From Clostridia bacterium (GTDB taxonomy: Bacteria; Bacillota; Clostridia; Oscillospirales; CAG-382): a stretch of DNA of 46,916 nt. Below are positions 23,731 through 32,659 of the stretch, piece by piece (the stretch's first letter is position 1; each line of letters opens with the position of its first letter). The stretch spans positions 1 through 46,916 of the forward strand of contig CAAEPN010000130.1 in NCBI GenBank assembly GCA_900757905.1. The letters run 5' to 3'. Under the pieces are notes generated by a model. That model did not search any database, was not told the DNA's origin, and worked only from the letters and a program-made list of their open reading frames with translations. The position numbers were made by a program, and so were the translations under genes.

Positions 23731-25878
23731 ATGGCCAAAAATACATTTGCCTACTTACAGAACACCGCCTTTTTAGGCGGAATCGGAACAGGCTGCTTAA
23801 AGCTGTACGCCGACGGCGGCACGCAGTTTGCCGGTCTTTCCAAAAGCTCCTCCAAGAAAGCGCACCCGGGCGAACACACAGACCCCGTTTCCTTTGCCAT
23901 ATGCGTCAGATCCTCGGACGACCGCATAAACGGCAGCGTTTTGAAAAATCCCGAAGCGGATTCCGACACCGACGCGCTTTCCCTTCCCCATGCGCCGCTT
24001 TTGCATATCGAGCGTGATTTTCCGTTCACCTCGGTTTCCTACGGCACATCCTCCTATGGAATCGCCGTGACGCTTCACGCGTTCAATCCCCTTATTCCGC
24101 ACAATTCCATCGATTCCGGCATTCCGGCCGCTTTCTTCGAAGCGGAGATCACAAACACAAGCGATGCGGCTCTTACCGTTTCCTTTGCCGCCCTGTTAAA
24201 ATCTTTCTTTTTAGCCGGGACCGGCTCGCCATGCTATGATAAGCAAAGCGGCGCTTTTTACACGCTGCTTTCCGAAACTTCGCCAAGCGTAGCGGCACGG
24301 CGGCGCGGCAGCATTTGCCTTGCTTCGGATTCCGCCGATTTCACCTATGAGATTTCGGAGGACGCTAAAGATTCCGAGTTTTTCGAACGGTTCGTGCAAA
24401 AAGGCGGTTTTTTAAGCGATACGACAGCAATCGGCGTCAAAAAGAATATTTCCGCGATTCTCGCCTTTCATCTGCACCTTGAACCGGGACAGACCGAAAA
24501 GCGCCGTTTTACCGTGGCTTGGAGCTTTCCGTATTGTGCCGAAAGTCCGGCCAAAAGCGGTGAGAAGAATTACTATTGCCACTATTTTTCAAATCTTTCC
24601 GACTGCGTTTCCTATACCTTTACGCACTTTGACCGACTGCGGCGTGAAAGCGCTTTAACAAGGGAGCTTGCCGGAAAGGATACCTGTCTGCCCGAAGCCT
24701 TAAAGCCGCTTATGCGCGCTTCCCTTGCCGCTGTGAAGGATCCGGCCGTGCGGCGCGATGCCGCCGGTATTCTTAAAGGAATTTCCGAAGAAAACGAAAA
24801 CACGCTTCTTCCGGTATCCTTTGCGTTTGAATATCTGTTTCCGGGCATCACAACGCAAACGAGCGTTTTGACCTTAAAGAATCTCATGACCGCAAAAGGG
24901 CGCGTATCCGGCACGGAATTCCTGCCGTCAGCCTTTGACACCGATCTGAACGCGGCGCAGATCACAGCGCGTTTTCGGTTGATCATGCGGTTATTCTACG
25001 CCTACCGCACCTGTTCGGAGCTGCGTTTCTACACCGAAACCTGGGTGGACATCTCGCTCATGGCGGACTTACTCACCGAAAGCGCCGAGCGCCTGTTAGC
25101 TGGGGAAGAAGCCCTTTCCGACGCAGACCGGATCTACGACGCGCTGCTTCCGGCTTTGGGCGCCATGGCCGAAATGGCGGATCTGTTACGCGACAAGAAG
25201 CGCAAGCTTTACTATATCGGCAAATCCGACGAGCTGAAGCGGCGCTTTGCCGAAAAAGCGGCGCTTCGAATCGAGCATGCACCGCTTCGGGTGCTGTCCT
25301 CGGCATATGCGGCTAAAAAAATGTGCTCGTTTGCGCTTTACACGCAAGACGAGCTGCAACGTGCGGCCGAAAAGTTGGAAACGCTGCCGTTCGACACACT
25401 GCCGCCCGACTTTTTCGCTTGCGCTATGCTTGCCGAGCTTAAGAAAAAAGAGTTATGCGAAAAGCTTTCGCTTGCTTTTGCAAAGCACAGCTTTTTCTGC
25501 AAAAAAGATCTGTACGCGAGCGCGGTGCAGGTTTGTGCGCTGATACCGGCGTTTTCCGGCTTTGATTACGATAAAAACGCCGCTCTTATCGCCTTTTCGC
25601 CGGAGGAATCGCTCATGAAGGACGGCGTTTTTGCCGGCTTTGTCAGCTTTGACGGCGCCTATGGCCGCGTGGAGTTAGGTGCGGATTACATAGAGTTAAT
25701 CCTGTATTCCGGCGAAGTCAAGGTCAAAAGGGCCATTTCACCGCACCGAACCTATCGGGTGATGTTTGCCGGACGGTATCGCGACTGCGACATCGATAAC
25801 CGGAATGTTACGTTAGACAGCACATTATCGGTCACCAAAGAAAAAAAGCTCACGCTGCTTATCGATTTGACAAAATAA
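23731..25878 (+). CDS. GH116-like (GBA2-type) protein with divergent C-terminal half
   Basis: 715 aa, no signal peptide. The N-terminal ~270 residues resemble the GBA2 N-terminal domain of family GH116 beta-glucosidases/glucosylceramidases: AFLGGIGTGCLKLYADGG, then VTLHAFNPLIPHNSIDSGIP followed by AAFFEAEITNTSDAALTVSF. The C-terminal part is helical, like an (alpha/alpha)6 domain, but I do not find the conserved acidic catalytic blocks of GH116, and it is shorter than typical members (about 800 aa). It may be a diverged enzyme or a non-catalytic homologue. GAGGAGG precedes the ATG. queA follows 28 bp later. Fold assignment moderate, activity uncertain. Confidence 0.7.
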   Translation: MAKNTFAYLQNTAFLGGIGTGCLKLYADGGTQFAGLSKSSSKKAHPGEHTDPVSFAICVRSSDDRINGSVLKNPEADSDTDALSLPHAPLLHIERDFPFTSVSYGTSSYGIAVTLHAFNPLIPHNSIDSGIPAAFFEAEITNTSDAALTVSFAALLKSFFLAGTGSPCYDKQSGAFYTLLSETSPSVAARRRGSICLASDSADFTYEISEDAKDSEFFERFVQKGGFLSDTTAIGVKKNISAILAFHLHLEPGQTEKRRFTVAWSFPYCAESPAKSGEKNYYCHYFSNLSDCVSYTFTHFDRLRRESALTRELAGKDTCLPEALKPLMRASLAAVKDPAVRRDAAGILKGISEENENTLLPVSFAFEYLFPGITTQTSVLTLKNLMTAKGRVSGTEFLPSAFDTDLNAAQITARFRLIMRLFYAYRTCSELRFYTETWVDISLMADLLTESAERLLAGEEALSDADRIYDALLPALGAMAEMADLLRDKKRKLYYIGKSDELKRRFAEKAALRIEHAPLRVLSSAYAAKKMCSFALYTQDELQRAAEKLETLPFDTLPPDFFACAMLAELKKKELCEKLSLAFAKHSFFCKKDLYASAVQVCALIPAFSGFDYDKNAALIAFSPEESLMKDGVFAGFVSFDGAYGRVELGADYIELILYSGEVKVKRAISPHRTYRVMFAGRYRDCDIDNRNVTLDSTLSVTKEKKLTLLIDLTK

Positions 25879-25906
25879 ATCATTCTTCATTAAAGAGAGG
25901 CTTTCC

Positions 25907-26998
25907 ATGGCAAACGAAAACATAAACGAGAATCCGAATCTTTTAAGGCGTTCTTATTATAATTATGAGCTTCCGCCGGAGTTAATTGCCCAAACGCCGG
26001 CCGAAAAGCGCGATATGTCGCGCCTTTTGGTGCTTGACAAAAATACCGGCGCAATCGAACACCGGCATTTTCACGACATTGTCGATTATTTAAAGCCCGG
26101 CGACGCTTTGGTGCTCAACGACTCCAAGGTCATTCCGGCGCGTCTGTTCGGCAAACGGTACACCAAGAATCCCGACGGCAGCGAAGCAACAGAACCATCC
26201 GGCAGCAATATCGAAGTGCTTTTATTAAAGCGTTTGGACGATAAAACATGGGAGACTATTGTCCATCCCGGCAAGAAAATGCAGGTAGGCACGCGCGTCT
26301 TTTTTGACAAAAAGCTGACCGGCACGGTCACAAAAATTCTCGACGACGGCAACCGCGTCATCGAATTTGACTACACCGGCGAATTTTTCGCCTTGCTCGA
26401 CGAGATCGGCGAAATGCCGCTGCCGCCGTATATCACCAGCCGCGAAAGCGAAAAAGGCCGCTATCAGACGGTCTACGCCAAGCACGAAGGGTCGAGCGCC
26501 GCACCGACGGCGGGACTGCATTTCACGAAAGAGCTGCTGAAGCAGATTGAAGATATGGGCGTAGAGGTGCTTTACGTAACCCTGCACGTCGGACTCGGAA
26601 CCTTCCGTCCGGTCAAAGAGGATATCATTACGGAACACAAAATGCACAGCGAATATTACACGGTAAGCGAGGACACCGCGCGCCGCTTTAACGAGGTCCG
26701 GAAGAACGGCGGGCGAATCTTCTCGGTCGGGACGACCTCGTGCCGAACACTGGAAAGCGCGACAGATGAACACGGCATTTTGCACGCCGGAAGCGCCAAC
26801 ACGGAAATTTTTATCTATCCCGGTTACAAATTCAAGGCTATCGATTGCCTGATCACCAACTTCCACCTGCCCGAAAGCACGCTCATTATGCTTGTTTCGG
26901 CTCTGGCCGGCAGAGAACGCATTTTGGAGGCTTATCGCGTGGCTGTGGAGCAAAAGTATCATTTCTTCTCATTTGGTGATGCAATGCTGATTCTTTAA
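25907..26998 (+). CDS. queA: S-adenosylmethionine:tRNA ribosyltransferase-isomerase
   Basis: 363 aa. Transfers the ribosyl part of SAM to preQ1-tRNA in queuosine synthesis. YELPPELIAQTPAEKRDMSR, the conserved DALVLNDSKVIPARLFG, EMPLPPYITS, YQTVYAKHEGSSAAPTAGLH, FRPVKEDIITEHKMHSEYY, and LITNFHLPESTLIMLVSALA. AGAGAGG precedes the ATG. Co-directional with the GH116-like gene and probably on its transcript. No other queuosine gene lies in the window. Confidence 0.98.
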   Translation: MANENINENPNLLRRSYYNYELPPELIAQTPAEKRDMSRLLVLDKNTGAIEHRHFHDIVDYLKPGDALVLNDSKVIPARLFGKRYTKNPDGSEATEPSGSNIEVLLLKRLDDKTWETIVHPGKKMQVGTRVFFDKKLTGTVTKILDDGNRVIEFDYTGEFFALLDEIGEMPLPPYITSRESEKGRYQTVYAKHEGSSAAPTAGLHFTKELLKQIEDMGVEVLYVTLHVGLGTFRPVKEDIITEHKMHSEYYTVSEDTARRFNEVRKNGGRIFSVGTTSCRTLESATDEHGILHAGSANTEIFIYPGYKFKAIDCLITNFHLPESTLIMLVSALAGRERILEAYRVAVEQKYHFFSFGDAMLIL

Positions 26999-27015
26999 CT
27001 CAACAAACACAAACA

Positions 27016-27053
27016 AAAGCAAAGCGCGATGTTTTACATCGCGCTTTGCTTTT
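27016..27053. terminator. bidirectional terminator between queA and DMT transporter
   Basis: 16-bp perfect stem (AAAGCAAAGCGCGATG/CATCGCGCTTTGCTTT) with a TTTTA loop. It overlaps the stop codon of the leftward transporter gene, so the same DNA ends both convergent units. Confidence 0.88.
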
Positions 27054-27915
27054 ACAATCTTAGCAACACCACCGCCGCAAGTCCGCAAACCAACGCCGCA
27101 CACTGTCCGCGGCTTAATTTTTCGCTGAACAGCACGCGTCCGCACACAAGCGCCGCAAGCACGCTTCCTGCGGAAATGACCGGATACATGACCGACGCAT
27201 ACTCGCTTCCCGACAGAAAAAGCGTACAGAAATTGGCGGCTGCATTTGAAATTCCTGCAAAACCGGCAAAGCCGATTCCGCTGTGCTTTCGACCGCCCTC
27301 TTTCAGCCTTTTTGCCAAATACGCCGTGCCAAACAGAATCGTGCAAAATCCGCTTGCATACAGGACAAATTCGCCGAGATACAAACCCGGATAGGCGCTT
27401 TGATGTATTTTCTGCACCACCGAGCAAAAGCCGTTTGAAACAAACGTGAGAAGCACATAAAACAACCATTTGCCGCGGTTTTCGGACTTCTCTATAGAAG
27501 AAGTTCGAATTTCTGACCCCAAATTCGTCAAAACAACCGACAGTGCAAAAAATACAAAACCGCAATACTGGAACGCCGTCGGCGTTTCACCTGCGAATAT
27601 CACGCCGTACAAAAGCGGAAGAATTACGGAAAACGAGACCAACATTCCGGTAAGCGACATCGGCCCAAGGCACAGCGCCCGGCAGCCTGCCTGCATGGAG
27701 AGCGCAAGAAAAGCGCCGTATAGCACGCCGTAGGCCGCTGTCGGTACGTGAAAGTGAAAATTCGGTACAGCAAAAACTGCAAACAGCAAAAAGGCGGCAA
27801 GCGATTTGACAGCGTTGAAAAACAGCACGTCCTCCGACCTTTTTCGGTAGTATTTCACTGCCGCCGATTGCGAAACACCGAAAAAAACGGCAAGCAAATA
27901 AAAGATCGCGTTCAT
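27052..27915 (-). CDS. DMT-superfamily (EamA-like) transporter
   Basis: 287 aa with about 10 membrane segments in two similar halves. The start ATG at 27915 (MNAIFYLLAVFFGVSQ) overlaps the stop of the GH20-like gene (ATGA) and has AGGGGA 7 nt upstream, so the two are translationally coupled. Segments such as LCLGPMSLTGMLVSFSVILP and SVMYPVISAGSVLAALVCGR fit the drug/metabolite transporter fold. In an operon with a hexosaminidase-like enzyme under an AraC regulator, it may move the enzyme's substrate or product. The sequence does not fix the substrate. Confidence 0.85.
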   Translation of the reverse strand: MNAIFYLLAVFFGVSQSAAVKYYRKRSEDVLFFNAVKSLAAFLLFAVFAVPNFHFHVPTAAYGVLYGAFLALSMQAGCRALCLGPMSLTGMLVSFSVILPLLYGVIFAGETPTAFQYCGFVFFALSVVLTNLGSEIRTSSIEKSENRGKWLFYVLLTFVSNGFCSVVQKIHQSAYPGLYLGEFVLYASGFCTILFGTAYLAKRLKEGGRKHSGIGFAGFAGISNAAANFCTLFLSGSEYASVMYPVISAGSVLAALVCGRVLFSEKLSRGQCAALVCGLAAVVLLRL

Positions 27916-29324
27916 ACGATATCCCCTGTTTCGCTCTTCGACCAACCGCTCATACGGAAATCTCCTTGCGCGTCAAAGACCTTGCGCAAAAGCTCCGCTG
28001 TTTTAACAAGGTGAAGCGCCGGATTCCGGTCACGCACGTCGTCATCCTGAAAACAGCCGCGTGCGGTTTTGGCAACATACGGCATGCCGCTTGACAGCGT
28101 GTGCCATGTCGTATGCAGAATACCGTCAAGACCGTGATTTTTTACCGTTTCAAGACAAGCGTTCGTTTGGTCGATTCCTCTATCCCACGGACAGAGAAAA
28201 ACGCGAAAGCCGCTGTTTTTCAAATACAGCGCTGTTTCGACCGGAGCACGGCGTGCGTCATACTGCCAATCGGCAAGGATCACGCTCTTATCGAGCCTTG
28301 ACAGCATATAGGTAGCCTTTTCTTGGGACGGACAAGCTGCCGTATAGGCGTTTCCCGTTTCGTTTTTTAAGGTTTTCGGCAAGAACATATCCGCCCACAA
28401 TATCGCAGTTCGGCCGTCCCGGGCAAGGTCTTGTGCGGTCATATTGATGTGTTCGCAGATTTTATCCATGGCGCTTTGTGAAAAATCAAAACCATAAATT
28501 TCATCACAGCCGATGTGGAAATAATCGCCTTTTCCGCAGAGCGCGGCAAGCTCGCCGCGCATTTTTCTTTGCAGTCCGGTCACCTCCGGCGTACCGATGC
28601 TCCACGTCCAGCCGGTCTCGTCGAACAGATATGCATACTGCGGCGCACGATTCAGCACGACATGCTTTCCGTGCATAACGCGCCCCGAAGAGGCGTGTCC
28701 CAGATGATTGAGCATGGGAATGACCTGCAAGCCGAGGTCGTCGGCCTCTTTTATGATAGCTCTTAAATCTTTCGCCGCATAGGCGTGCGGCCACGAAAGC
28801 GCGTCAAGGCATTCGTAGCGAAACATGCCCCAGAATTCGAGAAGAACATGGGTATAGCGAAGTGCCGCGCAAAACCGGATAAAGCGCCGAAGCTCCCACA
28901 GCTCAGTTTCCGGAAAAACGCAGAAATGTACTAAACGCTGTGCTATCTGCGTTTTTTCGCCATACTCGCAGGCATCGAAAAGCAGGCGGCTTTCGCCGTT
29001 CATGCGTTCGATGCGTATGCGGTCAATGAGCGTCATAAAGCCGCAGATAAGGCTATTTTGACTGTCTGCGACAATGCTCGCGCCGCTTGCGGTGATGTTT
29101 ACGCGATAGCTTTCGCCGCCAAGCGGCAAAAAGGGAGCTTTTCCGATACAAAAGGTGAAAGAATCAGTCGGAAGCAGCTCGATTTTGGAAAGTTTATAAG
29201 AAAAACCATTCCAAAAGTCTGCAAAGACTGCTTTGCAAAGCGACCGGTGCACCACGGCACGGACTTTGTTTTCAACCGGGTAAACGCCAGGCTTTTTTAC
29301 CAGGTTCTGAACATCAAAAAACAT
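27912..29324 (-). CDS. GH20-like beta-N-acetylhexosaminidase
   Basis: 470 aa from ATG at 29324 (MFFDVQNLVKKPGVYPV), with AAAGGCGG upstream. Residues ~1-125 look like the GH20 N-terminal domain; the rest is a TIM barrel: YTHVLLEFWGMFRY, IKEADDLGLQVIPMLNHLGH, and the catalytic Asp-Glu pair in YFHIGCDEIYGF at about residue 273 (GH20 consensus HxGxDE, where substrate-assisted catalysis uses the Glu as acid). No signal peptide, so it acts on imported glycosides. Coupled to a DMT transporter and divergent from an AraC regulator. Family call is good; sugar specificity is uncertain. Confidence 0.8.
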   Translation of the reverse strand: MFFDVQNLVKKPGVYPVENKVRAVVHRSLCKAVFADFWNGFSYKLSKIELLPTDSFTFCIGKAPFLPLGGESYRVNITASGASIVADSQNSLICGFMTLIDRIRIERMNGESRLLFDACEYGEKTQIAQRLVHFCVFPETELWELRRFIRFCAALRYTHVLLEFWGMFRYECLDALSWPHAYAAKDLRAIIKEADDLGLQVIPMLNHLGHASSGRVMHGKHVVLNRAPQYAYLFDETGWTWSIGTPEVTGLQRKMRGELAALCGKGDYFHIGCDEIYGFDFSQSAMDKICEHINMTAQDLARDGRTAILWADMFLPKTLKNETGNAYTAACPSQEKATYMLSRLDKSVILADWQYDARRAPVETALYLKNSGFRVFLCPWDRGIDQTNACLETVKNHGLDGILHTTWHTLSSGMPYVAKTARGCFQDDDVRDRNPALHLVKTAELLRKVFDAQGDFRMSGWSKSETGDIV

Positions 29325-29450
29325 AAAATACGCCGCCTTTTTGTTTGATAGACCTATTTTACCGCAATGCAAGCGGATTTGTAACAGACTTTTCATCCAA
29401 ACAGGTGGATTTTTCAGCCGCAATTTTATATACTGAAGGCGGTGATGATA

Positions 29451-30185
29451 ATGATTTTTTTATTCGACGAGCTTTGCTTTCAGATTTTGTCCGTCGGCCA
29501 TTTCAAACACGAAAGCGGACTGTTTCAAATAAAAAAGCGGCCTTTTGCGGCGCTTAGCCTGCGCATTTGCGGCACAGCGCGCTTTGAGCTTGACGGGCAG
29601 AAATTTGTTTCAATGCCGGGCGATGTGCTGTTTATTCCGAGCGATATGGATTATACCGTGGATTATTCCGTCAGTGAAAGCATTGTTTTGCACCTTACCG
29701 ACTGCAACTACACGCACGCAGAAAATCTGTCGTTTCACGCCGAAGTCTTTTTACGGAAAAGATTTGAGCAGCTTTTGGAAGCATGGCGCAAAAATCAAAG
29801 CGTGTTCCGCCTGAAAGCCGAAGTCTATTCCCTGCTTTGCGACATGTCCACGCTTGCAAAGCCGCGTTCGGACGCGCACTTAAACGACTGTCTTGCCTAT
29901 TTGGAGGAGCATTTTTGCAGTGCATCCCTCCGCCTGAACGATCTTTGTCATGCCGGCAGCTTCAGCGAATCCTCGCTCCGGCGCGCCTTTTATCAAAGCT
30001 TCGGCGTTTCGCCAAAGCAATATATCTTAGAAAAACGTTTGCGCTTTGCGGCCTCTCTCCTTACCGAAGAGCGCATGTCGGTCAAGGAAGCGGCATTTGC
30101 CGCCGGTTTTACCGACGAAAAATACTTCTCACGCTGTATGAAGAAAAAATACGGCGTGCCGCCGTCCGCTTTCGGAAAAATGTAA
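29451..30185 (+). CDS. AraC family transcriptional regulator
   Basis: 244 aa from ATG at 29451, which has AAGGCGG 8 nt upstream; in-frame GTG at 29442 and ATG at 29445 are closer to that site. Residues 1-130 are a cupin-type sensing domain (MPGDVLFIPSDMDYTVDYSV). Residues ~145-240 are two HTH motifs (LRLNDLCHAGSFSESSLRRA; VKEAAFAAGFTDEKYFSRCM then GVPPSAF). Divergent from the GH20-DMT operon and so its likely regulator. Confidence 0.9.
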   Translation: MIFLFDELCFQILSVGHFKHESGLFQIKKRPFAALSLRICGTARFELDGQKFVSMPGDVLFIPSDMDYTVDYSVSESIVLHLTDCNYTHAENLSFHAEVFLRKRFEQLLEAWRKNQSVFRLKAEVYSLLCDMSTLAKPRSDAHLNDCLAYLEEHFCSASLRLNDLCHAGSFSESSLRRAFYQSFGVSPKQYILEKRLRFAASLLTEERMSVKEAAFAAGFTDEKYFSRCMKKKYGVPPSAFGKM

Positions 30186-30239
30186 TGCAAAAAGACGGAA
30201 TAATACAATTATTTGCCTGTATTCTCCATGTTTTTTACC

Positions 30240-30268
30240 TTGTTTTTCGGTTCAAGCTATGCTATACT
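30240..30268 (+). promoter_or_regulatory. promoter of second DMT transporter
   Basis: TTGTTT (30240-30245), 17-bp spacer, TATACT (30263-30268), 41 bp before the ATG. Confidence 0.7.
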
Positions 30269-30308
30269 ATGTAAGAAAAACAAGTAATACAGCTTTGAGG
30301 AAAACAAC

Positions 30309-31202
30309 ATGGGATATTTATTTTTAGCGATCTCGCTTTTGTGCGGCGCAACGAAAGGATATTGCGGCAAAAAGACCAGCGGCCATACCGAGCGTACCTC
30401 CGACGCAATCTGCGCGAACCTTTTACGCATGCTTTTATGCATTGTCATCGGCTTTTTTGTCGTGCTGTTTTCGGGAAATATCCCGGCGCTTAATGTAAAC
30501 GCAAAGGTGCTTGCCATTTGCTTCTTTTCGGGACTTTCCACATCGCTCATGGCGGTAAGCTGGCTGCTCTCGGTCAAAAAGGGCGCGTATATGTTGGTCG
30601 ATGTATTCGGAATGCTCGGCTTTACGGTACCGATCGTGGGAAGCGTCCTCTGCTTTAGTGAAAATGTCAAACCGACGCAGGTCTTTGCCATGGTCTTGCT
30701 TGTCGGCGCCACATTGGTTTTATGCTCTTACAACAATTCTATCAAAACAAAGCTCTCGCTGTCGGTCTTTTTCATACTTCTTTTGCTCTGCCTTTCCAAC
30801 GGCGGCATCGATTTTTCGCAAAAGCTGTTCACCGTTTATGCCGATAATGTCCCGACGTCGGTCTTTAATTTCTACACCTATATTTTTGCGTTTGTCATTC
30901 TTTTGATCTGTCTGCCGTTTTTCAAGCCGAAAAATGAAAAGTTCGATAGATCAGCTTATGAAGTGCTGAAACCGATCTTCGGCTACATCAGTGTGATGGC
31001 ACTCTGTCTGTTTTTGCACAGTTTTACCAAAACGCTTGCAGCGCATTACCTGCCAAGCGCCGTGCTTTATCCGCTCGCCAACGGCTGTGCGCTTATGCTT
31101 TCGACGGTCATGTCGGCACTGTTTTTCAAGGAAAAGCTGACGGCGAAGTGCCTTGTCGGCGTGGGACTTGCTTTCTTAGGTATTTTGGCGGTCAATCTTT
31201 AA
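30309..31202 (+). CDS. DMT-superfamily (EamA-like) transporter
   Basis: 297 aa, about 10 membrane segments in two halves. The N-terminal YLFLAISLLCGATKGYCGKK followed by ANLLRMLLCIVIGFFVVLF, and the C-terminal SAVLYPLANGCALMLSTVMS followed by ALFFKEKLTAKCLVGVGLAF, are typical of the fold. GAGGA precedes the ATG. Same family as the transporter at 27052-27915 but only distantly similar. Own promoter, followed by the asnA promoter. Substrate unknown. Confidence 0.87.
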   Translation: MGYLFLAISLLCGATKGYCGKKTSGHTERTSDAICANLLRMLLCIVIGFFVVLFSGNIPALNVNAKVLAICFFSGLSTSLMAVSWLLSVKKGAYMLVDVFGMLGFTVPIVGSVLCFSENVKPTQVFAMVLLVGATLVLCSYNNSIKTKLSLSVFFILLLLCLSNGGIDFSQKLFTVYADNVPTSVFNFYTYIFAFVILLICLPFFKPKNEKFDRSAYEVLKPIFGYISVMALCLFLHSFTKTLAAHYLPSAVLYPLANGCALMLSTVMSALFFKEKLTAKCLVGVGLAFLGILAVNL

Positions 31203-31230
31203 ACCGCAGCAAAAAAGTACCTTTTAAACC

Positions 31231-31259
31231 TTGACAGACCCTATGAAACGTGATAAAAT
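31231..31259 (+). promoter_or_regulatory. promoter of asnA
   Basis: Consensus TTGACA (31231-31236), 17-bp spacer, TAAAAT (31254-31259). The ~50-nt leader contains a small CACAG...CTGTG hairpin (about 31281-31298). Confidence 0.88.
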
Positions 31260-31314
31260 AATTTTATCATTTCTCATAGGCACAGCGTTTTCTCTGTGTC
31301 AGAAGGACGTTTTC

Positions 31315-32322
31315 ATGAACAAAATCCAGATTCCCGAAGGCTACGCGCCCGTACTCGACGAATACGATACCCAACGCGCTATCGCCTACATCAAGCAGAC
31401 CTTTCAGAACGAATTTGCCGCGGCTCTTAACTTAAAGCGCGTTTCCGCGCCCCTCTTTGTCACAGAGGACAGCGGCTTGAACGATAACTTGAACGGCTAC
31501 GAACGCCCGGTAAGCTTTGACGTTCCGGCTATCGGCACCGAAGCGCAGGTCGTGCATTCGCTTGCCAAATGGAAGCGCTTGGCGCTCAAAAAGTACAATT
31601 TTTCGGTGGGCAACGGGCTGTATACCGATATGAACGCGATCCGCCGCGACGAGGAACTGGACAACATCCATTCGATCTATGTCGATCAATGGGACTGGGA
31701 AAAAATCATCACGCGTGAGAACCGCAACCTCGACTATCTGAAGCTCATCGTCAAAACTATCGTGGACACGATATGCCGCGTAAAAGACCGCTTATACGTA
31801 CATTTTCCGCAGTTGCGCACTACACTTTCAAACGAGGTCGCTTTCATTACCTCCGGAGAGCTTGAGGACCTGTACCCCACCCTTACGCCGCATGAACGCG
31901 AAAACGCGTTTGTAAAGCAGCACAAGACCGCCTGCATTATGCAGATCGGCGGCGCGCTCAAAAACGGCAAGCCGCACGACGGCCGCGCGCCCGACTACGA
32001 CGATTGGGCGCTCAACTGCGATATTCTGTTCTGGAACGAGGTTTTGGAGCGTGCCTTTGAGGTTTCCTCCATGGGAATACGCGTGGACGCGGAATCGCTT
32101 GCACGCCAGTTAAAGCTTGCCGGATGCGAAGAGCGCAGCAAGCTGCCGTTCCATAAAATGCTGCTTGCAGACGAATTGCCGCTGACAATTGGCGGCGGTA
32201 TCGGCCAATCGCGGTTGTGTATGCTCATGATGGGCTGTGCGCACATCGGCGAAGTGCAGTCGAGCATTTGGGACGAACAGACGGTCAAGGCATGTGAAGA
32301 ACACGGAATTCCGCTGCTATAA
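31315..32322 (+). CDS. asnA: aspartate-ammonia ligase (asparagine synthetase A)
   Basis: 335 aa. Makes asparagine from aspartate, ATP and ammonia; class II aminoacyl-tRNA-synthetase fold. Start MNKIQIPEGYAPVLDEYDTQ at 31315 with AGAAGGA about 8 nt upstream; the open frame upstream is promoter DNA. Family blocks: VSAPLFVTEDSGLNDNLNGY, HSLAKWKRLALKKY, GLYTDMNAIRRDEELDNIHS, YVDQWDWEK, and the C-terminal PLTIGGGIGQSRLCMLMM with HIGEVQSSIW. Downstream lies repeat copy A with its terminators. Confidence 0.97.
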   Translation: MNKIQIPEGYAPVLDEYDTQRAIAYIKQTFQNEFAAALNLKRVSAPLFVTEDSGLNDNLNGYERPVSFDVPAIGTEAQVVHSLAKWKRLALKKYNFSVGNGLYTDMNAIRRDEELDNIHSIYVDQWDWEKIITRENRNLDYLKLIVKTIVDTICRVKDRLYVHFPQLRTTLSNEVAFITSGELEDLYPTLTPHERENAFVKQHKTACIMQIGGALKNGKPHDGRAPDYDDWALNCDILFWNEVLERAFEVSSMGIRVDAESLARQLKLAGCEERSKLPFHKMLLADELPLTIGGGIGQSRLCMLMMGCAHIGEVQSSIWDEQTVKACEEHGIPLL

Positions 32323-32337
32323 TACGGATACGAAAAA

Positions 32338-32364
32338 GGCAGATACAGAAAATCTGTATCTGCC
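32338..32364 (-). terminator. left bracket hairpin of repeat A
   Basis: Perfect stem GGCAGATACAG/CTGTATCTGCC with loop AAAAT. The flanking A-run (32333-32337) becomes a T-run on the minus strand, so it terminates leftward transcription. It is the near-perfect inverse of the hairpin at 32562-32588. Confidence 0.75.
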
Positions 32365-32367
32365 TTC

Positions 32368-32558
32368 AGACTGTTGCAAAAGTCTATAAGGTTTTTCGGG
32401 CGAAACCCGATTTCAATTAAAATCTGAAAAATCCGGGGACATGCGCCACGGATTTTTCACCGATAGATTCGCGAGTGTCAAAAAGCGAAGTTTTTTGGCA
32501 TGAGGCGCGAGCACACGAATCTGTTTCCGTGTCGTAAAACAAAGTTTTGCAACACGCT
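32368..32558 (-). repeat. intergenic structured repeat, copy A
   Basis: 191 bp, inverted relative to copies B (43283-43475) and C (45480-45670). Conserved blocks, read on the minus strand: a hairpin around GTGTCG/CGACAC-like ends, then CAGATTCGTG, GCTCGCGCCTCATGCCAAAAA, CGCGAATCTAT, GAAAAATCCGTGG then CATGTCCCCGGATTTTTC, and an end near GCAACAGTCT. Internal inverted repeats (AGATTCG/CGAATCT, GAAAAATCCG/CGGATTTTTC) suggest a folded RNA or a non-autonomous mobile repeat. Confidence 0.85.
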
Positions 32559-32561
32559 CAA

Positions 32562-32594
32562 GGCAGATACAGATTTTCTGTATCTGCTTTTTTT
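32562..32594 (+). terminator. right bracket hairpin of repeat A, asnA terminator
   Basis: Stem GCAGATACAG/CTGTATCTGC with loop ATTTT followed by T7. It is the reverse complement of the left bracket hairpin, so repeat A sits between outward-facing terminators that form ~30-bp terminal inverted repeats. Confidence 0.88.
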
Positions 32595-32606
32595 GCGCAA
32601 AAATGA

Positions 32607-32633
32607 CCGGCCCTCCGCAAAGCGGAAAGCCGG
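32607..32633 (-). terminator. terminator after the 41-aa peptide
   Basis: Stem CCGGC..CCGC/GCGG..GCCGG with loop AAA; on the minus strand followed by TCATTTTTG. Very like the terminator of the paralogous unit at 35988-36026, including the adjacent AAAAGGAGAG. Confidence 0.8.
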
Positions 32634-32659
32634 CCGAAAAGGAGAGAAACGCAGTCTAT

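Noticed and set aside
26225..26962. 245-aa open frame opposite queA
   Set aside because: Lies wholly antisense to a clear queA gene, has no ribosome site and resembles no family.
31231..31314. Upstream extension of asnA
   Set aside because: It would start inside the -35/-10 promoter. The ATG at 31315 has a proper ribosome site and the family's usual N-terminus.
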